Position numbers and translations under genes: made by a program. Under the pieces are notes generated by a model. The model was not told where the DNA came from, made no database searches, and saw only the letters and a list, made by a program, of their open reading frames with translations. From positions 1 to 12,905 of the forward strand of contig CAKQJJ010000023.1 in NCBI GenBank assembly GCA_934247335.1: DNA of 12,905 nt, written 5' to 3'. Below are positions 1-7,024 of this stretch, one piece after another. Position 1 is the first letter of the stretch; each line of letters begins with the position of its first letter. Source of the DNA: an uncultured Clostridia bacterium (GTDB lineage: Bacteria; Bacillota; Clostridia; Christensenellales; Pumilibacteraceae).

Positions 1-1
1 C

Positions 2-316
2 GTCGGCAATATCCGTTCGGAAGGCACTAACGAGCTTTTGTACGAAGGCGCGTTTATGGCAAGAAGCGGCGAAGATATTCTCGAACACTACGGCGTAAAA
101 ACCAATAAAGAAAACAAAATCGAAACGCCCGATCTCGGCGAGGACGCCGCGAAGATTTTCGCGTTGTTTAAAACCGAAGACAGCGTTTCTTTCGACGATA
201 TAGTGGAAAAACTGGAAATGAAACCGCAACAGGTTTCCGTGGCTCTTACGGGGCTGGAAATGAAGGGGCTGATACGTAAGGTCAGCGCCAACGAATTTAG
301 TAAAAACGGAGATTAG
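2..316 (+). CDS. dprA: DNA processing protein DprA, C-terminal end (partial at 5' side)
   Basis: Only the last 104 codons are present; the reading frame is already open at base 2 and the true start lies outside the window. The first residues (VGNIRSEGTNELLYEGA) match the end of the DprA Rossmann-like fold, where the family has PGNI...GTN.LI.EGA, followed by the typical SGEDIL segment. The last 65 or so residues form a winged-helix-like domain (AAKIFALF...FDDIVEKLEMKPQQVSVALTGLEMKGLIRKV), as in the DprA C-terminal domain. DprA binds single-stranded DNA in the cytoplasm and loads RecA during transformation and recombination. The stop at 314-316 is 3 nt before topA, and dprA-topA-trmFO is the standard Bacillota order, which supports the call and suggests co-transcription. 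A TTG at 38 could be mistaken for the start but falls inside the conserved fold. Confidence 0.93.
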   Translation, partial: VGNIRSEGTNELLYEGAFMARSGEDILEHYGVKTNKENKIETPDLGEDAAKIFALFKTEDSVSFDDIVEKLEMKPQQVSVALTGLEMKGLIRKVSANEFSKNGD

Positions 317-319
317 ACA

Positions 320-2551
320 TTGAAATTAGTAGTAATAGAAGGTGCCGGAAAGGTCAAAACCGTAGAAAAATATCTGGGTAAAGGCTATAAAGTCTTTGCA
401 ACCAAAGGTCACGTTCGCGATTTGCCCAAAAAGACGCTTGCGGTAAACGTGAAAAAAGATTTCGAGCCGAAATACGAAATCATGCCGGATAAAACCGAAA
501 CGGTAAAAGAACTTAAAAATCTGGCGTCGAAAGCCGACGCTATATATCTCGCAACCGACCCGGATAGAGAAGGAGAAGCCATTTCGTGGCATATCGCCAA
601 TATCCTCGGTCTGTCGCCCGATCAGCCCGTTCGCGCGGAGTTCAACGAAATAAGCGAAAAAGCAGTTAAAAACGGCTTGGCGCATCCGCGTACCATAGAC
701 CTCAATCTCGTCGACGCTCAGCAGGCAAGACGAGTTCTCGACAGGCTTGTCGGTTACAAACTGTCACCCGTATTGTGCAAAAAAATACGCAACAATCTTT
801 CCGCGGGAAGAGTTCAGTCGGTAACGCTCCGCCTGATAGTCGAACGCGAACGCGAAATACGCAATTTCAAGCCCGAAGAATATTGGACGTTCTTTTCCAA
901 TCTGAAAAATTCGGACGATTTCGCAATGCGCGCGTCGCTTGAAAAAAAGAACAACAAAAAGTTTAAAATAGGAAACAAAGACGAACTGGACAAAGTTTTG
1001 TCCGATCTGCAAGGCGAAAGCTACGTCGTCGGAAAAGTTGTTAAAAAAGTTGCGAAATCGCACGCTCCGGCACCGTTTATCACAAGCTCGATGCAGCAGG
1101 ACGCACTCAATAAACTGGGCATGAACTTAAAGCAGACGTCCGCGGCGGCACAGGCTCTTTACGAAGGCGTTAACATCGGCGGCGAACATATAGCGCTTAT
1201 CACTTATATTCGTACCGACTCCACCCGAGTTTCCCCCGACGCGCAAAAAGCTGCGCGCGAGTTTATAGCAAAAAAATTCGGCGAAAAGTTCGTTCCCGCA
1301 AAGCCCAATATTTACGCAAGTAAAAAATCGGCTCAGGACGCGCACGAAGCCATCCGTCCGATAACGCTCGAACGCACGCCGGAAAGCCTTAAAGATACAC
1401 TCAGCCCCGAAAATTACAAACTGTACAAGCTTATTTACGAACGTTTTCTTGCCAGCCAGATGAGCGACGCCGAATACAATACGGTAAACGCCGAAATAAA
1501 AGCGGGCGACTACATGTTCAAAGTATCCGGTAAAACTCCGTTGTTTGCCGGATATACCGCCGTATATAGCAACTATCAGGAAGAAAAAGACGACGAAATG
1601 GGAGTTAAACTGCCCGTTCTGACCGAAGGCGAACAGCTTACGTTCGTTTCGCACACGTACGAACAGAAGTTTACCAAGCCGCCGGCAAGATATACCGAAG
1701 CAAGCCTTGTCAAAACCATGGAAGAAAAAGGTATCGGCAGACCTGCTACGTATACGCCTACGGTTGCGTTGTTGTTCTCCCGCGAGTATATCGTAAAAGA
1801 AGGCAAATTCATTGTTCCCACTCAGCTCGGCGAAGAAGTAACCGACATGCTTGTTAAATATTTCTCCGACATAATGGACGTCGGCTTTACCGCAAATATG
1901 GAAAGCAAGCTCGACGACATAGAGGACGGCGGAAAAATATGGCAGAAAGTCGTTGGCGAATACTACGACGGTCTCGAAGATAAAATCGCTGCCGCAATGG
2001 GCGATTCGTTCAGCTTAAAAGCAGCCGACGAAGTTTCCGACGTAATATGCGAAAACTGCGGAAGTCGCATGGTTTACAAAAACGGCAAGTTCGGCAGATT
2101 TCTCGCCTGCCCCAATTTTCCGAAATGCAGAAATACGAAAGCTCTTGACGAAAACGGCAACGTAGTGGACAAGGAAAATCCCAAACAGCCCGAGCAAACC
2201 GGCGTCATCTGCGATAAATGCGGCAGCCCCATGGTGCTTCGCCACGGTAAATTCGGCGATTTTCTTGCTTGCTCGGCATATCCCAAGTGCAAGAACATAA
2301 AAAATATTCAGTCAAACGAAGACTACGGCAAATGCCCCGACTGCGGAAAGCCGCTGAAAAGAATAGTTTCGGGCAAAGGCGCGTTTTACGGCTGCACAGG
2401 CTATCCCGATTGTAAATTCACGTCGCTTTATCCCGTTTCGGACAAAAAATGCCCCGATTGCGGCGGTTATATGGTAAAGCGTTCGTACAAAGGCAAAAAT
2501 TATCTCGTATGCGCGAAAAAAGACTGCGGACATAAAGAGGAAACTATATGA
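320..2551 (+). CDS. topA: Type IA DNA topoisomerase I with four C-terminal zinc ribbons
   Basis: This 743-residue enzyme relaxes negative supercoils by transient single-strand cleavage. The N-terminal Toprim domain has the acidic triad D80-D82-E84 in TDPDREGEA; the catalytic tyrosine is Y296 in ITYIRTDSTR; the IGRPATYTP motif is also present. The C-terminus holds four CxxC...C...C zinc ribbons starting near residues 577, 631, 672 and 711; the first two resemble each other closely (GKFGRFLAC and GKFGDFLAC). The protein is somewhat longer than the roughly 690 residues usual in Bacillus. The start is TTG at 320, chosen because GGAG at 308-311 lies 8 nt upstream and because the Toprim strand KLVVIE begins at once. 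The usual VESPAKAKT loop reads IEGAGKVKT here; the catalytic Glu (E7) and the Lys (K11) are kept. The stop overlaps the trmFO start (ATGA). Confidence 0.97.
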   Translation: MKLVVIEGAGKVKTVEKYLGKGYKVFATKGHVRDLPKKTLAVNVKKDFEPKYEIMPDKTETVKELKNLASKADAIYLATDPDREGEAISWHIANILGLSPDQPVRAEFNEISEKAVKNGLAHPRTIDLNLVDAQQARRVLDRLVGYKLSPVLCKKIRNNLSAGRVQSVTLRLIVEREREIRNFKPEEYWTFFSNLKNSDDFAMRASLEKKNNKKFKIGNKDELDKVLSDLQGESYVVGKVVKKVAKSHAPAPFITSSMQQDALNKLGMNLKQTSAAAQALYEGVNIGGEHIALITYIRTDSTRVSPDAQKAAREFIAKKFGEKFVPAKPNIYASKKSAQDAHEAIRPITLERTPESLKDTLSPENYKLYKLIYERFLASQMSDAEYNTVNAEIKAGDYMFKVSGKTPLFAGYTAVYSNYQEEKDDEMGVKLPVLTEGEQLTFVSHTYEQKFTKPPARYTEASLVKTMEEKGIGRPATYTPTVALLFSREYIVKEGKFIVPTQLGEEVTDMLVKYFSDIMDVGFTANMESKLDDIEDGGKIWQKVVGEYYDGLEDKIAAAMGDSFSLKAADEVSDVICENCGSRMVYKNGKFGRFLACPNFPKCRNTKALDENGNVVDKENPKQPEQTGVICDKCGSPMVLRHGKFGDFLACSAYPKCKNIKNIQSNEDYGKCPDCGKPLKRIVSGKGAFYGCTGYPDCKFTSLYPVSDKKCPDCGGYMVKRSYKGKNYLVCAKKDCGHKEETI

Positions 2552-3840
2552 TCGTAAATGTAATAGGCGCGGGGCTTGCCGGTTGCGAAGCGGCTTATCA
2601 GCTCAGTAAACGCGGCATTCACGTCCGGCTGTACGAAAGTAAGCCGATAGAAAAAAGTCCGGCGCATCACGAAAATACTTTTGCCGAACTCGTATGCAGC
2701 AATTCGCTTAAAAGCGACGATATCTCGACGGCAAGCGGACTTTTGAAAGCGGAACTGAGAAGACTTGACAGTCTGCTTATTAAAATAGCCGACGAAGTTA
2801 AAGTTCCCGCCGGCAGCGCTCTTGCCGTGGACAGAGAATTGTTTACCGCGAAAGTAACCGAATATATTAAAAACGATAAAAATATCGAGGTAATTCCGTC
2901 GCTCGTCGAGGATTGGAAAAACGACGAAATTACTATTATCGCCACCGGACCGCTGACGATAGGTAAGCTTGCCGACAACATTTCGGAAAAGCTTGGCGGA
3001 AGTCTTCATTTTTTCGACGCCGCGGCACCCATAGTGTCCGGCGAAAGCATCGACTATTCGTCGGCGTTTATCGGCGACAGATACGGTAAAGGCACGGGCG
3101 ACTACGTAAATTGTCCGTTGAACAAGGAAGAATATCTCGAATTCTACAAAGCGCTTATCGGCGCGGAAAGAGCAAAACTTCACGAGTTTGAAAAAAACGA
3201 CGTGTTCGAGGGCTGTATGCCGGTTGAAGTCATGGCTTCGCGAGGCGTGGATACGCTTCGTTTCGGTCCCATGCGCCCGGTGGGATTCCGCGACAATAAC
3301 GGCGAAAAACCGTACGCCGTAGTTCAGCTAAGGCGCGAAAACGTCGCGGGCGATATGTTCAATATCGTCGGGTTTCAGACCAATCTCACTTTTCCCGAAC
3401 AGAAAAGAGTTTTTTCGCTCATTCCCGCGCTTAAAAACGCCGAGTTTATGCGCTACGGCGTAATGCACCGCAACAGCTTTATAAACGCTCCGAAAGTCAT
3501 AAACGGCTGTTTTCAGTTAAAAGACAATCCGTCTACCTTTATAGCCGGGCAGCTCAGCGGAGTGGAGGGCTACGTCGAAAGCATAGCCTCGGGGCTTATG
3601 TGCGGAATAAACGCCGCTCGTCTTGCCTTAGGAGAAAAACTGCTGCAATTGCCCGGTACCACGATAATCGGCGCGCTTTGCCGTTATCTCGAAAGCGAAA
3701 ACGCGGATTTCCAGCCCATGAACGCAAATTTCGGAATACTGCCGCCGCTTGAAAACAAAACCCGCGATAAAGCCAGAAACAAACTGCTGTACGGTGACAG
3801 GAGTTTAAAAGATTTGGAAAAAGTCTGTTCTTATATTTGA
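2548..3840 (+). CDS. trmFO: Methylenetetrahydrofolate--tRNA-(uracil-5-)-methyltransferase TrmFO
   Basis: TrmFO is a cytosolic FAD/folate enzyme that makes 5-methyluridine at position 54 (the T-loop) of tRNA, using methylenetetrahydrofolate as carbon donor. The 430 residues are a normal family length. The N-terminal dinucleotide-binding motif GAGLAGCEAA covers residues 7-16. The family signature FAELVCSNSLKS contains C50, and EGCMPVEVMASRG contains C223; these correspond to the two functional cysteines described for the B. subtilis enzyme (Cys51 and Cys226). GPMRPVGF and the C-terminal GQLSGVEGYVES motif of the GidA/TrmFO superfamily are also present. The start ATG at 2548 overlaps the topA stop by 4 nt, with AGAGG at 2536-2540 as ribosome binding site, so translation is probably coupled. 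In Bacillus xerC follows; here the next gene is hslV with its own promoter. Confidence 0.97.
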   Translation: MIVNVIGAGLAGCEAAYQLSKRGIHVRLYESKPIEKSPAHHENTFAELVCSNSLKSDDISTASGLLKAELRRLDSLLIKIADEVKVPAGSALAVDRELFTAKVTEYIKNDKNIEVIPSLVEDWKNDEITIIATGPLTIGKLADNISEKLGGSLHFFDAAAPIVSGESIDYSSAFIGDRYGKGTGDYVNCPLNKEEYLEFYKALIGAERAKLHEFEKNDVFEGCMPVEVMASRGVDTLRFGPMRPVGFRDNNGEKPYAVVQLRRENVAGDMFNIVGFQTNLTFPEQKRVFSLIPALKNAEFMRYGVMHRNSFINAPKVINGCFQLKDNPSTFIAGQLSGVEGYVESIASGLMCGINAARLALGEKLLQLPGTTIIGALCRYLESENADFQPMNANFGILPPLENKTRDKARNKLLYGDRSLKDLEKVCSYI

Positions 3841-3865
3841 TTTATTGCCGTGCTTGTGTTATAAT
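3837..3865 (+). promoter_or_regulatory. Sigma-A-type promoter for hslVU
   Basis: TTGATT (3837-3842) and TATAAT (3860-3865) are separated by exactly 17 bp, and TGT directly before the -10 makes an extended TGnTATAAT element. The -35 overlaps the trmFO stop codon (TGA 3838-3840). The predicted transcription start is near 3872, giving a leader of about 43 nt before hslV. Calling it active is inference from consensus match only. Confidence 0.75.
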
Positions 3866-3887
3866 TAAGCGGAATAACATAATAATC

Positions 3888-3907
3888 CGGTGATTTTCAC
3901 CGAGGAG
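3888..3907 (+). promoter_or_regulatory. Small hairpin abutting the hslV ribosome binding site
   Basis: CGGTGA (3888-3893) and TCACCG (3897-3902) are perfect inverted repeats around a TTT loop. The last G of the stem is also the first base of the Shine-Dalgarno GAGGAG (3902-3907), which lies 7 nt before the hslV ATG. A 6-bp stem in this place could modulate ribosome access, but no regulator is visible. Confidence 0.45.
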
Positions 3908-3914
3908 TTTTTAT

Positions 3915-4448
3915 ATGGAAATGAAAGCAACTACAATCGTTGCCGTCAAGAAAGACGGTAAAACGGTAATAGCGGGCGACGGACAGGTCACCGCGGGACA
4001 AAGCATAGTGATGAAGGGCAACGCGGTAAAAGTTCGCAGATTATACGACGGCAAGGTTATTTACGGCTTTGCCGGAACCGTAGCCGACGCGTTTACGCTT
4101 TCCGAAAAATTTGAAGAAATGCTGCAAAAATACAGCGGCAATCTCATGCGCAGCGCAATCGCTCTCGCGCAGCTCTGGCGCGGCGACAAGGCTCTCCGCC
4201 AGCTGGAAGCCATGATGATAGTCGCCGACAAAACCGATTTGCTGGTTCTTGACGGCACCGGAAACGTAATTCAGCCCGAAAACGGCGTTTGCGCAATAGG
4301 AAGCGGCGGAAATTACGCGCTTTCGGCTGCACGCGCTCTCATCAAAAATACTAATATGTCCGCACGCGAAATCGCGGTGGAAGCAATGCGTATAGCGTCG
4401 GAGATTTGTATTTTCACCAATACCAATCTCACGGTCGAGGAGGTGTAA
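3915..4448 (+). CDS. hslV: ATP-dependent protease HslUV, peptidase subunit HslV (ClpQ)
   Basis: HslV is the proteasome-like threonine peptidase that stacks with the HslU ATPase ring in the cytosol. The 177 residues start MEMKATTIVAV, so the catalytic threonine is T6 after removal of a five-residue leader (cleavage A5/T6), as in Bacillus ClpQ, which also has an A-TT junction rather than the Met-Thr start of E. coli. Family motifs GDGQVT (21-26), MKGNAVKVRR with the active-site lysine K39, GFAGTVADAFTL and GSGGNYALSAARAL are intact. ATG 3915 was chosen because GAGGAG lies 7 nt before it; the in-frame ATG at 3921 would leave a three-residue leader and has poorer spacing. The gene is led by its own promoter and is 4 nt from hslU. 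Confidence 0.96.
   Translation: MEMKATTIVAVKKDGKTVIAGDGQVTAGQSIVMKGNAVKVRRLYDGKVIYGFAGTVADAFTLSEKFEEMLQKYSGNLMRSAIALAQLWRGDKALRQLEAMMIVADKTDLLVLDGTGNVIQPENGVCAIGSGGNYALSAARALIKNTNMSAREIAVEAMRIASEICIFTNTNLTVEEV
4437..4445 (+). promoter_or_regulatory. Strong ribosome binding site for hslU inside the hslV C-terminus
   Basis: GAGGAGGTG encodes the last three HslV residues (EEV) and forms a near-perfect anti-16S match 7 nt before the hslU ATG. It decides the hslU start at 4453 and suggests coupled translation of the two protease subunits. Confidence 0.85.
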
Positions 4449-4452
4449 CTTT

Positions 4453-5760
4453 ATGGCAATGTCCCCCAGAGAAATAGTAAACGAACTCGATCGTTATATC
4501 ATCGGTCAGGAAGACGCGAAAAAGGCGGTGGCGGTTGCTCTTCGCAATCGTTACAGAAGAAGTAAGCTTTCGCCCGAAGCGCGCGAGGAAATCACGCCCA
4601 AGAATATTATAATGCAGGGACCCACAGGCGTAGGTAAAACCGAAATCGCCCGTCGTCTTGCTCGCCTCGTAAAAGCGCCTTTTATTAAAGTCGAAGCCAC
4701 CAAGTTTACTGAAGTGGGCTACGTCGGCCGCGACGTCGAATCCATGATACGCGATCTCGTAGAATGCTCCATTCGCCTCGTAAAAGACGAAAAAATGAGC
4801 GAAGTGAGCGAAGAAGCGAAGAAGATTGCCGAAAACAAGATTATCGACGCGATTGCAACCACCAGAAGCAAAAAAGATCCCGATACCGCAAAGGAAGTCA
4901 TCCGCGCTCAGGTCGAGCAGGATTACAGAGCGGGCAAACTCGATAAACATCTCGTCGCAATTGAAGTGGACGACACTCCGCGCCCCGTCGAACAGATGAA
5001 CGGCGCCATGGAAATCAACGTAAACGAAATTCTCGGAGGTTTTCTCCCCAAAAAGAAGAAAAAACGCACGCTCGCCGTTGCCGACGCCGTGAAAATTCTT
5101 GCCGACGAGGAAATGGAAAAGCATATCGATATGGACAACGTTTCCATGGAGGCGATAAGAAGAGCCGAACAGGACGGCATTATCTTTATCGACGAAATAG
5201 ACAAAATAGCAGGTAAAGGCTCGTACGGCGGACCGGACGTCAGCCGCGAAGGCGTTCAGCGCGATATTCTGCCCATTGTCGAAGGCTGCACGGTTATGAC
5301 CAAATACGGCGCGATTAAAACCGATTTTATCCTGTTTATCGCGTCCGGAGCGTTCCAGGTCAGCAACATTCACGATCTCATCCCCGAACTTCAGGGCAGA
5401 TTCCCGATAAACGTCACGCTTAAAAGTCTTACGTACGACGATTTCGTCCGCATACTCACCGTGCCCGAAAATTCGGTTACCAAGCAGTACAAGCAGCTTC
5501 TTGCCGTCGACAATATCGATCTCGAATTTACCGACGACGCAATCGAAGCCATGTCGCGTTACGCTGTCATGGAAAACGAACAAGGCGAGGATATCGGCGC
5601 GAGAAGATTGCACACCATTATGGAATCGCTTCTCGAAGATCTCAGCTTCAACGCGGACGGTTCGCATCCGATGACCACCGTTACGATTGACAGCAAATAC
5701 GTGGACGAACATCTGTCCGTTCAGGCAAAACAGTACGACCTTAAAAAATATATAATCTGA
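4453..5760 (+). CDS. hslU: ATP-dependent protease HslUV, ATPase subunit HslU (ClpY)
   Basis: HslU is the AAA+ unfoldase that feeds substrates into HslV. The 435 residues match the family length (443 in E. coli). Motifs in order: IIGQEDAKKAVA at the N-terminus, Walker A GPTGVGKT (56-63), the central-pore loop GYVGRD (89-94), an inserted I-domain of roughly residues 105-240 that includes a KKKKKR run, Walker B IIFIDE (243-248), LQGRFP with the arginine finger R316, and sensor 2 GARRLHT (382-388). The C-terminus ends DLKKYII, the tail that in this family inserts between HslV subunits to activate them. It is 4 nt after hslV and 7 nt before hisS. The Bacillus partner codY does not follow. Confidence 0.97.
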   Translation: MAMSPREIVNELDRYIIGQEDAKKAVAVALRNRYRRSKLSPEAREEITPKNIIMQGPTGVGKTEIARRLARLVKAPFIKVEATKFTEVGYVGRDVESMIRDLVECSIRLVKDEKMSEVSEEAKKIAENKIIDAIATTRSKKDPDTAKEVIRAQVEQDYRAGKLDKHLVAIEVDDTPRPVEQMNGAMEINVNEILGGFLPKKKKKRTLAVADAVKILADEEMEKHIDMDNVSMEAIRRAEQDGIIFIDEIDKIAGKGSYGGPDVSREGVQRDILPIVEGCTVMTKYGAIKTDFILFIASGAFQVSNIHDLIPELQGRFPINVTLKSLTYDDFVRILTVPENSVTKQYKQLLAVDNIDLEFTDDAIEAMSRYAVMENEQGEDIGARRLHTIMESLLEDLSFNADGSHPMTTVTIDSKYVDEHLSVQAKQYDLKKYII

Positions 5761-5767
5761 GGCTTTT

Positions 5768-7018
5768 ATGATAAACATACCAAAAGGAACAAAAGACGTT
5801 TTGCCGCAGGACAGCTATCGCTGGCAATACGTCGAGGGCAAAGTGCGCGAATTCTGCCACAATTACGGCTTTCGCGAAATTCGCACGCCCACGTTTGAAC
5901 ACACCGAACTTTTTCTGCGCTCGATAGGCGAGGACACCGACGTCGTCGGAAAGGAAATGTACACTTTCCTCGATAAAGCCGACCGTTCGATTACGCTTAA
6001 AGCCGAAGGCACCGCGCCGGTTGCGCGTTCTTTCGTCGAAAATTCGCTTGACGCGCTGTCGCTTCCGCTTAAAATGTACTACATTACGCCGGTATTCCGT
6101 TACGAAAAACCGCAGGACGGCAGACTGAGAGAACATCATCAGTTCGGCGTGGAATTGTACGGCGGAGACACGCCTTATCTCGATTACGAAGTTATTACGC
6201 TTGCGTACAATTTCCTTAAAAATATGGGAATCGACGACGTTACGCTTAATATCAACAGTATCGGATGCCCCGAATGCAGAAAGAAGTACAACGCAGCTCT
6301 TCGCGAATACCTGAAAGCAAACGAAGACAAGCTGTGCGACACGTGCAAAAAGCGTATGGTAAACAACCCGCTTCGCGTTCTGGACTGCAAATCGCCCGAG
6401 TGCAAAGAAGTTGTTAAAGCGGCGCCGCGCATCATCGATTACATTTGCGACGATTGCCGCGCTCATATGAACAAGCTTTGCGAGCTTCTGGACAAAGGCG
6501 GTATCAAATACGCAATCGACCCCAATATCGTAAGAGGGCTGGATTATTATACTAAAACCGTTTTCGAGTTCGTAACGAACGCGCTCGGTTCGCAGGGTAC
6601 CGTGTGCGGCGGCGGAAGATATAACAATCTCGTCGAATCGGTGGGCGGAAAACCCACGCCGTGCGTAGGCTTCGGCATGGGCATCGAGCGTCTTCTGATG
6701 CTTATGAAAGCTTGCGGCGTCGAAATTAAGGATAACAATCATCCCGACGTATTCGTGGCAAGCCAGTCGCCCGAATACATGGACAAATGCCTTGAAATCG
6801 TAACCGAACTCAGGCAAAAGGGAATCGCAGCGGAAACCGATCTTACGGGGAAAAGCCTTAAATCACAGATGAAATACGCCGACAAAATAAAGTCGGATTA
6901 CGTCGTGGTGTTGGGCGGAAACGAAATCGAAAGCGGCGAATGCGTTGCAAAACGCATGTCAGACGGCGAAAAAATAAACGTAAAAATAAATCAAATCGAT
7001 AGTATTTGCAGGAGATAA
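5768..7018 (+). CDS. hisS: Histidyl-tRNA synthetase
   Basis: This cytosolic class II synthetase charges tRNA-His. The 416 residues begin INIPKGTKDVLP, the usual HisRS start. Motif 1 is FREIRTPTFEHTELF, motif 2 is FRYEKPQDGRLREHHQFG with R111, and motif 3 is GFGMGIERLL (301-310). The histidine-specific motifs RGLDYY (256-261) and GGGRYNNL are intact, and the C-terminal anticodon-binding domain ends the protein. Between motif 2 and HisA there is a cysteine-rich insertion (CPEC, CDTC, CKSPEC, CDDC) of the form seen in Clostridia; a metal site there is possible but not shown. TGAGG at 5758-5762, overlapping the hslU stop, is the ribosome binding site. With only 7 nt upstream there is no room for a T-box leader, so hisS seems to depend on the hslVU transcript. 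Confidence 0.97.
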   Translation: MINIPKGTKDVLPQDSYRWQYVEGKVREFCHNYGFREIRTPTFEHTELFLRSIGEDTDVVGKEMYTFLDKADRSITLKAEGTAPVARSFVENSLDALSLPLKMYYITPVFRYEKPQDGRLREHHQFGVELYGGDTPYLDYEVITLAYNFLKNMGIDDVTLNINSIGCPECRKKYNAALREYLKANEDKLCDTCKKRMVNNPLRVLDCKSPECKEVVKAAPRIIDYICDDCRAHMNKLCELLDKGGIKYAIDPNIVRGLDYYTKTVFEFVTNALGSQGTVCGGGRYNNLVESVGGKPTPCVGFGMGIERLLMLMKACGVEIKDNNHPDVFVASQSPEYMDKCLEIVTELRQKGIAAETDLTGKSLKSQMKYADKIKSDYVVVLGGNEIESGECVAKRMSDGEKINVKINQIDSICRR

Positions 7019-7024
7019 AGCAAA

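Noticed and set aside
5751..5767. TATAAT at the end of hslU as a promoter for hisS
   Set aside because: It encodes the HslU C-terminus, has no acceptable -35 at 16-18 bp and no TGn, and transcription would start at the hisS ribosome binding site.
4429..5778. 449-codon open frame on the minus strand opposite hslU
   Set aside because: It mirrors hslU almost exactly, has no ribosome binding site or recognisable domain, and its composition (Phe/Val/His-rich) is what antisense frames of this codon usage give. The same applies to the 358-codon minus frame at 5741-6817 and the 312-codon one at 9705-10643.
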